Origin: CAJBVG01 sp943371425
Lineage (GTDB): Bacteria; Bacteroidota; Bacteroidia; Sphingobacteriales; Sphingobacteriaceae
DNA: 64,000 bases
Assembly: GCA_943371425.1 (NCBI GenBank)
Contig: CALRUR010000001.1
Location: 1-64,000, forward strand
Direction: 5' to 3'
Each line of letters begins with the position of its first letter. Position 1 is the first letter of the stretch. Positions 45,101 to 53,261 of this stretch are shown in pieces. The notes beneath the pieces were generated by a model that was given only the letters and a program-made list of their open reading frames with translations, was not told the DNA's origin and made no database searches. Both the position numbers and the translations under genes were made by a program.

Positions 45101-47914
45101 ATACTTAGCTCCTACACCACCAACGGTATAGGTACCGCTCATGGCTGCTTTGTAATTAATGTTTAATAATGTATCGTTAGAAGTTCTATTATCTGCTACT
45201 GCGTTTGGTAAACTTGTCCATGCATTAATAGTATATGCGGTATCTAAACCAATTGTTCTGGTACCTACTATTACCATGGTATCTGCACCAGATCCAAGGG
45301 TTCCTGTATAAGAATGTGGAGTTTGTAAAACACCATTTATGCTCCAATTTATTTGTGCAGATGTTAAATCGTTAGCCCCGTAGTTTTTCAATCTAAAACC
45401 TACTGGTACCAAACCAAAACATGAACCGTTAACTAAGGTCGAACCATTTAATCCGGCATCATTTAAAATTGGAGTAAACTCGTAAGCACCAGGGTCTGGG
45501 TTGGTAGCATTTCTTGTTACTCCATTAATATCATCGGTAACAGCAGCAAGTGGTGTACCCATGTTATTTACATCAAATGAATTTGGAGTTAAATCTCCAT
45601 TACTTGCATCGGCAAATAATGATCTTGCACTGATAGAATTTTGATCCCACATATTTGTGTTCGCAGTTTTCCAATCGGCTAAAGTTACAAATGGGGTGGC
45701 TACAAAATAACCAACGTTACGTTGACCTGTTTTACCTACGGTGGTATCTACAAAAATATTGTTGTAATTAAACATCGCTGTTACATCAGCTGTATTAATC
45801 CATACCCCATGTTTATTACCATTTCCACCTTTTGTAATAGAAACATTGTTGTTTAAGTATCGCACTCCTGTTGCTGCACCTGTAGAATACAATCCACCAA
45901 CATTACCTGCGGTAGCATTTGGGTTATCTATGTGTACGGTATTATTTAAATACTGAATACTATCGCTATTATTAGTATGTAAACCGTAGTGTATACCATT
46001 ACTTTTAATGTTGTAAACTATATTGTTTTTAATGATTACTTCTTTACCTGCACGTGCATCATTCGCAGTAACATTTATACCAAAAAATGTTGCAGTAGAA
46101 CTTGGTACTTGGGTATAAGCATCGTGAATTTTATTTTTTGAAATACTTACCGCCTGACTGTTGCCAGTGATGTACATTCCATAACTTGTTACAAATAAAG
46201 TTCTATTTGGTTTAGAAATATCGTTAGCAAGAATTTGTGTACTATCTGTTGCTGTACTATAAATACCATATAAATTTGGATCGTAAATAATATTATTTTG
46301 AAGTATATTACCTTTCATTAACTGCTGCGAACCTGTAGTACCAGCGAGTGCTATACCCGCATTTCCACCTTTAATAATATTATTTTCGATGGTATTATAA
46401 CTAGCAGAAGTTGCTTGCAAATAACTTGCGCTGCTTGCCGAAAAACTTATGCCAGAGAAATCTGCAGAGGTTGAATTTGCATCTAAATTAATTCTACAAT
46501 TTTTAATAGTATTGTTATTTGCATTGTTACCAATTACTACTGCGAGGCAATAGATAGAACCATCTTCATAATTAATTGTAAAATTATCGAAGGTGGTGTA
46601 ATCGGTTCCATTTAAAAACAAAATATGTTTGTTGTTTACTTTTGCCGAATTAATAGTATCAGAAATTACGGCACCGTTACCGTTGAAAATAATTTTATTA
46701 ACAGCGCTAGTACCAACTATATTTTTTAATTCTAGTTGAGCAATGTACGGCCCGCTAGCAGCATCTACATTAAACGTAACAGGTGCACAAACACCTCTCG
46801 CATTTAAATCATTTACTGCTGTAAGCATATCCGGATAATCTGCTCCAACACCACCAATTGTATAAACACCCGCTAAAGCCGGTCCGTTCATTTTCACATT
46901 TACCGTATCATTCGCCGGGAATTTATCGACAGCAGCATTTAAGCTACTTGTCCATGCTTTAATATTTATTGGCACAGCTGCCGGAAAAGTTTTACTGCCA
47001 ATGGCAATTACACGACTAGCATTTTCTGGAATATTGCCAGTATAATTAAAGGGTGTTTGTGCCACACCGTTAAATTCCCAATCAACAATTAAACTGGTAA
47101 TGGCATTTGTACCTAAATTATTTACACGTATGCGTATAGAATCTGTAGAACCTGTACAAGCACCACTTGGACTTACTAATTCTACGGATGTATTTAAATT
47201 ATGTTTATAATCAATTCTTAATTGAGGGTGGTTAGCATTTGACGATGTAAGAGTGGCTGCGGGAGTACTACCAGCAGTTGAAGATGCATATCTTGTAGAT
47301 CCAGTTGCATAATCGGGCACACCTGTTTGTGTATCATAAATCCAAGTGATAGCAGTTGAAGCTGCTGTTTGGGTATACTCTACATAGACGGCAAGATTAT
47401 TACCATTGGCTCCATTAAAAATATAGGCGTTTGTAAATGGAAAAGTTTTAAAACCACTGGTGTTTCCTAAAATAGTATTCGGACTACCATCAAATACTAA
47501 AGTAGCGTTGGAAATTTCTGTTGCCCATGTTAAGGTTCCTGGCCAAGTAGTAAGAGAAGTATTTTTAATATACATCTTAAAATTGGAAGTACCTGCAGGT
47601 GCTGTAGTAACTGCTTTCCTAAAGGCTAAGGCTAAAATTCTATCACCATCTGTAATGTTCGAAAACAAGGTGGAAGGATAAATATAAGCCGTGCGGTTAT
47701 ACCTAGCCGCAGTTGTACCACAATTCATTGGTCCCCAAGTTACAGAAGCTGTACTGGTTGCGCTTGGCCCAATTGTTATACTTTGAGCAAATAACTGAGA
47801 GCTAAGTAACAGTCCTAAAAATAAGACATACACGCCTCTGTAATTAATAACAGGAATTGAAAGGCTTAAGGCATAAAAAATGCCTTTTAAGCGAGAGCTT
47901 AAAGTGTTTTTCAT
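36104..47914 (-). CDS. Giant beta-helix repeat surface protein with type IX sorting tail (3,936 aa)
   Basis: Start taken as ATG 47914 (MKNTLSSRLKG), which gives a signal peptide ending near LFAQ; the frame opens earlier at 47980. After an N-terminal beta-sandwich come five large units of roughly 480 residues. Each starts with G.YTIGG.GA.Y...L.AA..DLN..GVCGPV.FNV, runs through a parallel beta-helix rich in N-N-T-I-K-N and N-T-I-E-N-N ladders, and ends with DIGAYEFTP and a CARDB-like Ig domain. Next are three WSTGATTQSI Ig-like domains, a PKD domain, and a T9SS sorting domain (PNPFKGSTQLNY ... GVYQVRL ... RIIKAD). Probably a long cell-surface adhesin or matrix protein. Alternative: a polysaccharide lyase-like function; no catalytic residues are evident. 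Confidence 0.9.
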   Translation of the reverse strand: MKNTLSSRLKGIFYALSLSIPVINYRGVYVLFLGLLLSSQLFAQSITIGPSATSTASVTWGPMNCGTTAARYNRTAYIYPSTLFSNITDGDRILALAFRKAVTTAPAGTSNFKMYIKNTSLTTWPGTLTWATEISNATLVFDGSPNTILGNTSGFKTFPFTNAYIFNGANGNNLAVYVEYTQTAASTAITWIYDTQTGVPDYATGSTRYASSTAGSTPAATLTSSNANHPQLRIDYKHNLNTSVELVSPSGACTGSTDSIRIRVNNLGTNAITSLIVDWEFNGVAQTPFNYTGNIPENASRVIAIGSKTFPAAVPINIKAWTSSLNAAVDKFPANDTVNVKMNGPALAGVYTIGGVGADYPDMLTAVNDLNARGVCAPVTFNVDAASGPYIAQLELKNIVGTSAVNKIIFNGNGAVISDTINSAKVNNKHILFLNGTDYTTFDNFTINYEDGSIYCLAVVIGNNANNNTIKNCRINLDANSTSADFSGISFSASSASYLQATSASYNTIENNIIKGGNAGIALAGTTGSQQLMKGNILQNNIIYDPNLYGIYSTATDSTQILANDISKPNRTLFVTSYGMYITGNSQAVSISKNKIHDAYTQVPSSTATFFGINVTANDARAGKEVIIKNNIVYNIKSNGIHYGLHTNNSDSIQYLNNTVHIDNPNATAGNVGGLYSTGAATGVRYLNNNVSITKGGNGNKHGVWINTADVTAMFNYNNIFVDTTVGKTGQRNVGYFVATPFVTLADWKTANTNMWDQNSISARSLFADASNGDLTPNSFDVNNMGTPLAAVTDDINGVTRNATNPDPGAYEFTPILNDAGLNGSTLVNGSCFGLVPVGFRLKNYGANDLTSAQINWSINGVLQTPHSYTGTLGSGADTMVIVGTRTIGLDTAYTINAWTSLPNAVADNRTSNDTLLNINYKAAMSGTYTVGGVGAKYPSITDAANDLNTRGVCGPVIIDVNKNAGPYNEQIKINDLVGTSAINTVVFKGHGVALNFNSTNSAIRYGFYIDGADYVTIDSFIITPVSSATNFGWGIHLGSNSNYNKITNNVINLNNNITSQNFTGITLTGSTTSLNTVGGYFVGNLIENNIINGGVYNINIYGVAGQNSLTRGNRIIGNKMYDPYHYSVSLYNQDSAEVSKNEMTRSTRVTSVNFVGVYLNGVSGSTLIDGNNIHDAFNANPTTTNAPHGVYFTNCPHSAGREALVKNNVIHNFYGNGAHYGLYAGGTSSYIRFYNNTINLDNKTQTAGSAYGFYQTGTTTNIDVKNNIFVIAKGGTTAKYGIYLGTLPPGVTSDYNNIFVSGTGNNVGYYSSARATLTIWKTVNTNAYDQNSVSVDPEFLNPSQNNFKPNSPALNNTATPIAAVNNDYTGAVRSGTPDIGAYEFVPTVNDAEVVEIVGPSIVCVSSNVVDVKIKNRGTANLSALTLNWSINNVLQTPFVFNGTLPRLKDSVISIGVFNGIANSTYAIKVWSSLPNNLADENVINDTVLKQNIKTGMAGMYTIGNTPSTYSNFNAAINDLTSRGLCGPVTLNVIEADGPYEEKVTITPIPGASSINTLTIKGNNALLHTLITATGDRAVLTLNGADYVTIDSLMVEVKEGSDYGYAVLLTNAADYNTIKNSSLSTIDTSSSSFASLVFGGLSSISTASNSKYNTIENNTIFGGYYGLTIYGTSSNNQLTRANIIRNNKIQDFYYYGLYHYYADSTQLIGNDISRPTATLISSTTYATYILGASQNLTIERNRIHNMYDQDQSGTGTLYGYYLSTGAAQTGKQTIVSNNLIYNINNSGTTYGIYNSTSGNVLYYHNTILLDNQNATAGTAYGFFQTGNTTGIEFKNNNLVVSKTGSGTKYGIYMSTAATPLTTDYNNIYVPNGNVGYNSSARLTLADWQLVNPAFDVNSVSTNPIFPNRVLEDFTPASALINNLGTPIALVPTDFKGVLRNSATPDMGAYEFTPVSEDAAITAFDVQSICVGVQPIAVRLRSLGTNTLSSVTINWTVNGIAQTPFSYTGSLGTGLDTSVVIGNTNFIVGNIYNFKIWTSLPNGTTDLNNLNDTLLANNKRTGLRGVYTIGGSGANYASLSAAATDLNNLGVCGNVSFNVNPAAGPYNEQVLLESIAGASDTSKIVFNGNGAVVTFTATASGARHLIKLRGADYVTIDSFRLEMNPSSTYGFPVHILSGSNNNTIKRNYVKTIENSSSSNFGGIILSGSETSATGAGSNISFNTIENNTIVNGYYTMTIAGTSASATNQKGNVIRNNKIIDSYIYSIYTVGCDSTTISGNEIYRANRTTQSTFYGVYNTTNSFRLLIEKNKIHDPFPMLLTSTSAFYGIYTNASDGLTDPSIIKNNVIYNVNSNGTQYGLTNLSSDNVYYYNNTIVLSDTAQSTAVVNGFLQSGSTASTGLKIKNNNFFISRPGSANRIGLYFTAPTTTFEADYNNFYITNGTGINAVAFLTNNYNTLVDWKASNNNAYDQNSIETNPLFNLASSGIYRPFSGGLDNKGTPLLEVPTDIMDSIRNSTTPDIGAYEFTAVGEDAGIGSLAFTSVCAGVNPVSVNLVNSSANVLSTVTIAWSVNGIAQPNFNFVGALSSASSTSVTLGNYNFLQGISYTLKFWTSQPNGLADANNTNDTLTVTNFTTALLGTYTIGGVGANYANLIDAVAALNSGGVCGPVVFNMNPAAGPYTGQVEIGNINGASSTNTVTINGRGSVITANISDAAKRGLIRLNGTKYLTLDSVTVNVDAASVAGYALLIGSNANNNTIKNSSFNSVAQSTSTSFGAIIFSGAENSATIGSNSSYNTIENNSVSGGYYAISVYGTSGGNSLTKANIIKNNRVKDFYAYGIYNIYADSTQISSNDVSRPNQTASTTTYGIYFSGVSQDVLVEKNRIHNLFDQLTTNSSTMYGIGFATGAAQTGKMSVVKNNLVYNNANNGTHYGLYNSTSGNVVFYNNTVAENSTLSTAGATYGIYQTGSTTGIEYKNNNIFVTRTGSGVKYGIYMATAASPITSNYNNFYVPNGSVGYNAAAHATLADWKLVLSGAFDANSESVNPVFTYANVGNYAPTTAALDNKGLSISMVVDDINSALRDVNTPDIGAYEFTPPVNEIGVTEILYPTATNKCGLPNDSVVVVIQNSGSAVQSGFNIKLNVTGVSTAAITNAYVGSLASGALDTITFKPYNTDLSGVINLTVNTDLATDAYKANDTARFSFTTSQASPIPTAANATVCVGSQATLVASGANNIYRWYDAPVGGNLLTKNDTLITPVINGTTKFYVSGTSGSSNAFSVGPLNVSIGTNGNFTNPSVQYLEFDALSTFTLDSVSIYPNGPGNVEVRLLSSTGTVLQTRIVAVSTSQVMTRIPVGFVIQPGTAYRMDGGPGTTTGGLWRNSAGGVYPYTVPGIVSITGNSFSTTAYYYYYNWRVTGGAETCPSPRKEVVVNTAPTVAGTNYTQGATYQGIFNAGTSVNPDRACAADTLEYNITTPNGFTLAGLGTTWSILDASVKTTNNTNAAGTLTLTGNTLRFIPATADVDSNLILSVRVKDLSATVCDTTFSRNINIGSSTAFTLGADTTICFGNSITLDAGIAGQTYVWSTGATTQSINVTNSGTYSVTVTNISGCTSTDQIVVNVTPQINIELGADTSICAGSSIIIDAGTIAGATYAWNTGATTQSITASTAGVYFVTVSVGNCIAEDSVMVSINALPVVNLGTDQSICEGDSIILDAGNIGATYVWSTGATTQTIKVKTAATYSVTVTNANGCIATDAVVVTFKAATIADFTSNAINGLNWQFNGAAAPGHTYSWNFGDPTSPSNTSQTQNPIHLFTAIGNYTVTLTTVNVATGCAKTISKVVAVTSVGINNEQFNTVFFAAPNPFKGSTQLNYELTQPATVSLEVYDMLGRLVSNVVSNETQATGKYNYEFNELNNADAAGVYQVRLTVNGQSKVIRIIKAD

Positions 47915-48203
47915 AATTTTAAAAAATTTAAAAATACTAGTATGGTAGTTGTAAATACTAATATCGCATATACTAGACAATTATAATACCAAATACCCTT
48001 ATTAATCTAGAAAAATTATCTTTAAATGCTTCTCAGAAATTTGAACTAATTATAAATTCATTCTATTTACCAAGAATTTTATATGAAAAAGCTTGAATAT
48101 GTTTGAACAGATTTTTAAAAAAATTATTAAAAGAGATTAAGGTAACTTTTATGTTACATAGAAAATAAAGTATTAAATTATTCACAATTCGTACCTTTAA
48201 ACC

Positions 48204-49196
48204 ATGAAAAAAATAAGAGTAGCCATTAATGGTTTTGGAAGAATAGGAAGAGTTTTTTTAAGAAATGCATTATCAAATCCTGCCATAGAAATAGTAGCCA
48301 TTAATGATTTAACTGATAATATAACTTTAGCACATTTATTTAAGTATGACTCAATACACAGAAGCTTTGCTGGAACGATAGCAGTAGCGGAAGATGGCTT
48401 AATTATTAATGGAAGACTCATTAAAAGCTTTGCAGAAAAAGACCCCAGTAATTTACCTTGGGCAGCGTTAAAAATTGATGTGGTAATAGAATCGACGGGC
48501 AAATTTTTAAGTAAAGAAAAAGCAAATTTGCATCTTAATGCCGGTGCCAAAAAAGTTATCCTTTCTGCCCCGCCAACAGATAAAGACATCCCTACTATCG
48601 TACTAGGCGTAAACAATTCTATTTTAAAAGATAATTATCAGTTAATTTCAAACGCTTCTTGTACTACCAATAATGTGGCACCCATGGTAAAAGTGTTAGA
48701 CGAGCTGGGTATAATAGAAGATGGATATATAACTACTGTACACTCGTATACTGGCGATCAGAATTTACACGACGCACCGCATAGAGATTTGCGTAGAGCG
48801 AGAGCTGCCGCAGTATCAATGATTCCTACTAGTACAGGTGCTGCCAAAGCCATCACCAGTATTTTCCCACACCTCGAAAACAAACTTGGAGGTGCAGGAA
48901 TTAGAGTACCAGTGCCTAATGGTTCGCTTACCGATTTTACTTGTTTGTTAAAAAAAGAATTAAGTGTTGCAGAAATTAATGCGGCTTTTAAACATGCTTC
49001 CGAGAATGAGTTAAAAGGTATACTTGAATATACCGAAGATCCAATTGTTTCAATTGATATACAAGAGAACCCACATTCGTGTGTGTTTGATGCTCAGTTA
49101 ACATCTGTAGTGGGTAGGTTAGTAAAAGTAGTAGGTTGGTATGATAATGAATGGGGTTATTCTAATCGTTTAGCAGAGCTTTGTGTGCTTATTTAA
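48204..49196 (+). CDS. gapA: Glyceraldehyde-3-phosphate dehydrogenase
   Basis: 330 residues. Rossmann fold with NGFGRIGR at the N-terminus, catalytic Cys153 in NASCTTNNVAP, His in VHSYT (about 178), and WYDNEWGYSNRL at the C-terminus. It oxidises and phosphorylates glyceraldehyde-3-phosphate in glycolysis with NAD. Its stop overlaps the convergent response regulator gene by 8 bases. Phosphoglycerate kinase lies 3 kb away on the other strand. The enzyme assignment is secure; Bacteroidota usually have more than one paralogue. Confidence 0.95.
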   Translation: MKKIRVAINGFGRIGRVFLRNALSNPAIEIVAINDLTDNITLAHLFKYDSIHRSFAGTIAVAEDGLIINGRLIKSFAEKDPSNLPWAALKIDVVIESTGKFLSKEKANLHLNAGAKKVILSAPPTDKDIPTIVLGVNNSILKDNYQLISNASCTTNNVAPMVKVLDELGIIEDGYITTVHSYTGDQNLHDAPHRDLRRARAAAVSMIPTSTGAAKAITSIFPHLENKLGGAGIRVPVPNGSLTDFTCLLKKELSVAEINAAFKHASENELKGILEYTEDPIVSIDIQENPHSCVFDAQLTSVVGRLVKVVGWYDNEWGYSNRLAELCVLI

Positions 49197-49839
49197 TTAA
49201 GCGTTCGTTTAATGCTTTTGCAACTGCTTCTGCTTTACTCGCAACATGTAGTTTACCATATATATTACTGATGTGAGTTCTCACCGTATCATAACTAATC
49301 ATTAATTTATCGGTAATGGAATGATAAGAATTTCCTTCGGTTAGTAATTTTAGAATTTCTAATTCTCGTTTTGTTAAATGATAGTCTTCTTTATTTTCGG
49401 CGACAGGTAATTTAATTTCTTCAGAGAATTTTTTGAGAATTTTTCTGGCAATACTAGGTGTCATGGGAGCCCCGCCTTTAATTAATTCTTTTAAAGCATT
49501 CATAATATTTTTAGGGCTAGCACTTTTTAATAAGTAGCCTTGCGCACCTGCACAAATAGATCTAAAAATTTTATCGTCGTCTTCAAAAACAGTAAACATT
49601 AAAATGGGTATCGATTTATCGTGTGCTCTAATTAAACTAACAGCTTCAATCCCATCCACTGGCGGAATTTCAATGTCCATAATTACCAAATCTGCTTCGG
49701 CATCTATAATATTTTGCACAACATTCTGATAATCTGGAAATGAATTTACAACCCGAAAATCATCGTACCCATTTATCATTAATTCTAATGAAGTTCGAAT
49801 TTTATGGTTATCGTCGAACAATACAACTTTGTGTGGCAT
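49189..49839 (-). CDS. NarL/LuxR-family response regulator
   Basis: 216 residues. Receiver with DDNH (9-12), phospho-Asp55 in LVIMDIEIPP, and Lys in YLLKSASP; LuxR helix-turn-helix at about 150-212 (LTKRELEILKLLTEG, SYDTVRTHISNIYGKLHV). Second gene of an operon with the kinase at 49841-50554 (1-base spacing), which is its evident partner. Lies among glycolysis and stress genes; target genes not visible. Confidence 0.92.
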   Translation of the reverse strand: MPHKVVLFDDNHKIRTSLELMINGYDDFRVVNSFPDYQNVVQNIIDAEADLVIMDIEIPPVDGIEAVSLIRAHDKSIPILMFTVFEDDDKIFRSICAGAQGYLLKSASPKNIMNALKELIKGGAPMTPSIARKILKKFSEEIKLPVAENKEDYHLTKRELEILKLLTEGNSYHSITDKLMISYDTVRTHISNIYGKLHVASKAEAVAKALNERLIK

Positions 49840-49840
49840 A

Positions 49841-50554
49841 TTATTTATTTAGTGTATTAAGTGGAATTTTTAACATAATTTCTGTGCCTTCATTTAAGTT
49901 AGAGTTTAACAGTAACACCCCTCCTATTTCAGACGTACGTACTTTCATATTCAGTAATCCATTTCCCATTTTTATAGTGTCCTTATTAAACCCTAGTCCA
50001 TCATCTTTTATTTTAATAAGTAAATGTTCATGGGTATTCCCTAGCTCAACCGAAATTGAGGTAGCTTTTGCATATTTAACCGCATTGTTTATGGCTTCTT
50101 TACAAATTAAATAAATATCTCTCCGTTTTAATAAATCTATCTTTTGTATATTCTTGGTTGTGTTTGAAAATAAAATTTCTATTTGATTAGATGCACACAT
50201 CTGTTTTGCATAATCTTCAATTTTAACAAATAAATTTTCTAGGGAATCGTTTGCAGGGTTTACCATCCATACGATATCCGACATGCTTTCTACGGTTTGC
50301 CTCGCACTCTCGCCCATTTGAGTAAGTATTTGCAAGGCTTCTTGGTTTTTGTTATGTTCTATTCTTTGTTGCACGGCTTGTGCATAAAAAGAAATACTGC
50401 TAAGAGTAGCCCCTACATCGTCGTGCAAATCTCGTGCAATATTATTTCTAATTTTGCTGAGTTTTTTATGTTTGTTTGACTGAATATTATTACTTCTGAA
50501 AAACAAAACACCTCCTATTACCATAAGAATGGAGCAAACAATAATAATTATCAT
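49841..50554 (-). CDS. Small sensor histidine kinase (HisKA_3 type)
   Basis: 237 residues. One N-terminal transmembrane helix (IIIIVCSILMVIGGVLFF), then HisKA_3 with phospho-His43 in ARDLHDDVGATLS, and an HATPase domain (about 135-237; EAINNAVKYAKA, KDDGLGFN, GNGLLNM). There is no periplasmic sensor domain, so the signal must be detected in the membrane or cytoplasm or through another protein. Pairs with the response regulator one base downstream. Confidence 0.9.
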   Translation of the reverse strand: MIIIIVCSILMVIGGVLFFRSNNIQSNKHKKLSKIRNNIARDLHDDVGATLSSISFYAQAVQQRIEHNKNQEALQILTQMGESARQTVESMSDIVWMVNPANDSLENLFVKIEDYAKQMCASNQIEILFSNTTKNIQKIDLLKRRDIYLICKEAINNAVKYAKATSISVELGNTHEHLLIKIKDDGLGFNKDTIKMGNGLLNMKVRTSEIGGVLLLNSNLNEGTEIMLKIPLNTLNK

Positions 50555-50639
50555 TAAATTGTGATGTTAAATTAATTAGCCCCTTAGGGAGATAATATTG
50601 ACTAATTTAAACATTAAATTTGAATTGAATAATAGCAAA

Positions 50640-51221
50640 ATGAGATTCGAGAAAATTAGAGTGTATATAGAAAAACGTTTATTAGAAGAATTATCTGCTG
50701 AATATACTTACCATAGTTACATACATACCCAAGATGTATTAAAGGCAGCATTACTATATGCTGAATTAGAAGAATTGGCAGAAAAAGATATTGAGTTATT
50801 AAAAGTCGCGGTATTGTTTCATGATTCGGGTTTTTTAATAAACCATAAAGAACATGAAATGCTAAGTTGCGAATTAGCTCGCTCTGTACTCCCTCATTTT
50901 GATTATTCCGAAGATGAAATAAAAATTATATGTGGAATGGTTATGGCTACCAAAATTCCGCAAAACCCAAGAAGTAAACTAGAACAAATTATTTGTGATG
51001 CCGATTTAGATTATTTAGGCAGAACAGATTTTTGGGAAATAGGGGCCTTACTATTTAAAGAATTAAGCTATTTAACCATTGTAAAAAATGAAATAGAATG
51101 GAATAAAATTCAATTGAACTTTTTAGAAAATCATTCTTATTTTACTCAACATGCTATCGATTTACGCCACTCCACCAAACAAAAACATCTGCAACAAGTA
51201 AAATTAAAAATCGATGAATAA
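50640..51221 (+). CDS. HD-domain phosphohydrolase
   Basis: 193 residues from ATG 50640 (MRFEKIRVYIEKRL). The frame could start from a TTG at 50598, but a TAAATTTG -7-like element at 50615-50622 lies beyond it, so the ATG is preferred. Metal site: HSYIHTQDV, then LFHDSGF with the HD pair, and ICDADLDYLG. Such small HD proteins act on nucleotides or phosphoesters; substrate is unknown. It overlaps the universal stress protein gene by 8 bases, so both are co-translated. Confidence 0.85.
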   Translation: MRFEKIRVYIEKRLLEELSAEYTYHSYIHTQDVLKAALLYAELEELAEKDIELLKVAVLFHDSGFLINHKEHEMLSCELARSVLPHFDYSEDEIKIICGMVMATKIPQNPRSKLEQIICDADLDYLGRTDFWEIGALLFKELSYLTIVKNEIEWNKIQLNFLENHSYFTQHAIDLRHSTKQKHLQQVKLKIDE

Positions 51222-52038
51222 AAATAGTAATTTATTGGTGCCCATAGATTTTAGTCCGGTAACAGAAAAAGCGCTGGAACATGCATGTATATTAGCAAAG
51301 AACAATTCTGAACACATCCAACTGTTACATGTTATTAAAAATGAGGAGGAGCATATAGCCCAGGAAATTTTACGTAAACTTTCTCAACTTGCCGAAAAAT
51401 ATAATTTGCAATACGGCATAAAAATTTTTCCGAACGTAGAAAGAGGAAATATTTTTAATACGATTAGTGATTTTTCGTTGGCTCAAAAATCAAAACTTAT
51501 AGTAATGGGCACACATGGGGTAAAAGGTATACAACACATTACTGGAGCCTTTGCGGTGCGAGTAATTTTAAGCAGTAAAGTTCCGGTAATTATTACCCAA
51601 CTCGAATCTGCATTACCCAAACAATATTCCAAAGTATTAATTCCCATTAATGAATCGGAAGCCATTAAACAGAAGTTATTAAAGGTTGTAGAATTTGCAA
51701 AAATGACGAATGCAAGTATTACTTTGTTCGAGAAAATTTCTACCGATGAAATTGAACAAAATAAAATTAGCTTGAATACTAATTTTTTCATGAAACATTT
51801 AGCTCAACACCAAGTGGAGGTGAATGTAACACGCATGCAAATGCAAAAAAACGATTTCAGCAAAGCATACATAGAGGCAGCCATTGGGTTGCAAGCAAAT
51901 TTAATTGTAATTTTAACTACACCCGAAAAAGGGATTAAAGATTTAGTACTTGGCCCTTTAGAGCAACAAGTAATAAACAATACAGCGAAAATCCCTGTGA
52001 TGTGTATAAATACCTTACAAACTATTTATTCAGAATAG
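51214..52038 (+). CDS. Tandem universal stress protein (UspA)
   Basis: 274 residues with two Usp domains: the first (about 1-135) with NLLVPIDFSPVTEKALEHA and LIVMGTHGVKGIQHITGAFAVRVI (nucleotide-binding GxxG-like loop), the second (about 140-270) starting KVLIPINESEA and ending VILTTPEKG..DLVLGPLEQQVI. The first domain has the ATP-binding G-x2-G-x9-G(S/T) pattern only partly. Expressed with the HD hydrolase; it converges on pgk with a 17-base overlap of ends. Likely stress or energy-related, a frequent neighbour of glycolytic genes in this phylum. Confidence 0.88.
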   Translation: MNKNSNLLVPIDFSPVTEKALEHACILAKNNSEHIQLLHVIKNEEEHIAQEILRKLSQLAEKYNLQYGIKIFPNVERGNIFNTISDFSLAQKSKLIVMGTHGVKGIQHITGAFAVRVILSSKVPVIITQLESALPKQYSKVLIPINESEAIKQKLLKVVEFAKMTNASITLFEKISTDEIEQNKISLNTNFFMKHLAQHQVEVNVTRMQMQKNDFSKAYIEAAIGLQANLIVILTTPEKGIKDLVLGPLEQQVINNTAKIPVMCINTLQTIYSE

Positions 52039-53215
52039 CGGCAACACCGGGTAGTACTTTTCCTTCCATGTATTCTAACAATGCCCCACCACCTGTAGAC
52101 ACATAAGAAACATCGTCTGATAAATTAAACTTTGCTACTGCAGCAGCAGAATCGCCACCACCAATTAAAGAGAAGGCACCGTTTTTTGTAGCTTCTACAA
52201 CAGCCAATGCTATTTCTTTGGTACCCTTTTCAAAGCTACTCATTTCAAAAACACCCATCGGGCCATTCCACAAAATAGTTTTCGAATTGGCAATTATTTC
52301 TTTAAAAGTGCTGATTGATTTCGGACCAATATCTAAACCCATCCATCCATCGGGTATGGTATCATTATTGGCTATCGATTGTTTAGCATCGTTGTTAAAT
52401 GCATCGGCAATAATAGAATCTGTTGGAAGCGCAAGATTTACTCCTTTCGCTTTTGCTTTTTCTATTAAACTTAATGCCAATTCTAATTTATCTTGTTCAA
52501 CCAAAGAGGAACCAATGTTGCCTCCCATTGCCTTTGCAAAAGTGTAGGCCATGCCGCCACCAATAATAATATTGTTTACGGTGTCTAATAATTTTTCAAT
52601 CAATAAAATTTTATCCGAAACTTTTGCACCACCCATAATGGCGGTGAAAGGTCTATCAGCATTATTCATTACTTTCTCGGCATTTGTTAATTCATTTGCC
52701 ATCACATAACCAAACACTTTAGCGGTAGGGAAATAATTGGCTACAATGGTTGTAGAAGCGTGTGCTCTGTGTGCAGTGCCAAAAGCATCGTTCACATATA
52801 CATCACCATGTTTTGCTAATTTTGCAGCAAATCCATCGTCGCCTTTTTCTTCTTCTTTATAAAATCGCAGATTTTCTAATAACAAAATTTCGCCTGCTTT
52901 TAAATTAGCAGATTTAGAAAATGCATCATCCGAAATACAATCATCTGCAAATAATACAGGAGCATGAGTAAGTTCAGCTAAATGCTTTACAATATGTTTT
53001 AATGAATACTTTTCTACAGGCCCTTCTTTTGGTCGGCCGAGGTGCGACATTAATACTACCGAACCACCATCTGTTAAAATCTTTTTGATGGTAGGCAGTG
53101 CAGCACGCATACGTGTATCGTCTGTAATTTCAAAAGCAGCATTTAAGGGTACATTAAAATCAACACGAATTAAGGCGCGTTTACCTTGGAAGTTTATGGT
53201 ATCAATTGTATTCAT
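52022..53215 (-). CDS. pgk: Phosphoglycerate kinase
   Basis: 397 residues of normal length. Motifs: RVDFNVPL (residues 17-24), SHLGRPKE, DDTRMRAALPTI, ENLRFYKEEE, NDAFGTAHRAHAST, IMGGAKVSDK, WNGPMGVFE and GGGDSAAAV. It transfers phosphate from 1,3-bisphosphoglycerate to ADP in glycolysis. Its end overlaps the universal stress protein gene on the other strand by 17 bases. Confidence 0.96.
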   Translation of the reverse strand: MNTIDTINFQGKRALIRVDFNVPLNAAFEITDDTRMRAALPTIKKILTDGGSVVLMSHLGRPKEGPVEKYSLKHIVKHLAELTHAPVLFADDCISDDAFSKSANLKAGEILLLENLRFYKEEEKGDDGFAAKLAKHGDVYVNDAFGTAHRAHASTTIVANYFPTAKVFGYVMANELTNAEKVMNNADRPFTAIMGGAKVSDKILLIEKLLDTVNNIIIGGGMAYTFAKAMGGNIGSSLVEQDKLELALSLIEKAKAKGVNLALPTDSIIADAFNNDAKQSIANNDTIPDGWMGLDIGPKSISTFKEIIANSKTILWNGPMGVFEMSSFEKGTKEIALAVVEATKNGAFSLIGGGDSAAAVAKFNLSDDVSYVSTGGGALLEYMEGKVLPGVAAILNK

Positions 53216-53261
53216 TTCTGTAATTTTATTTGAGGCAAAAATAACACATTATCTCAAACTC

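Noticed and set aside
36104..47914. Many plus-strand frames over the giant gene (for example at 37161 and 41880)
   Set aside because: They are shadows of the repetitive minus-strand gene, with no start signals or family features.
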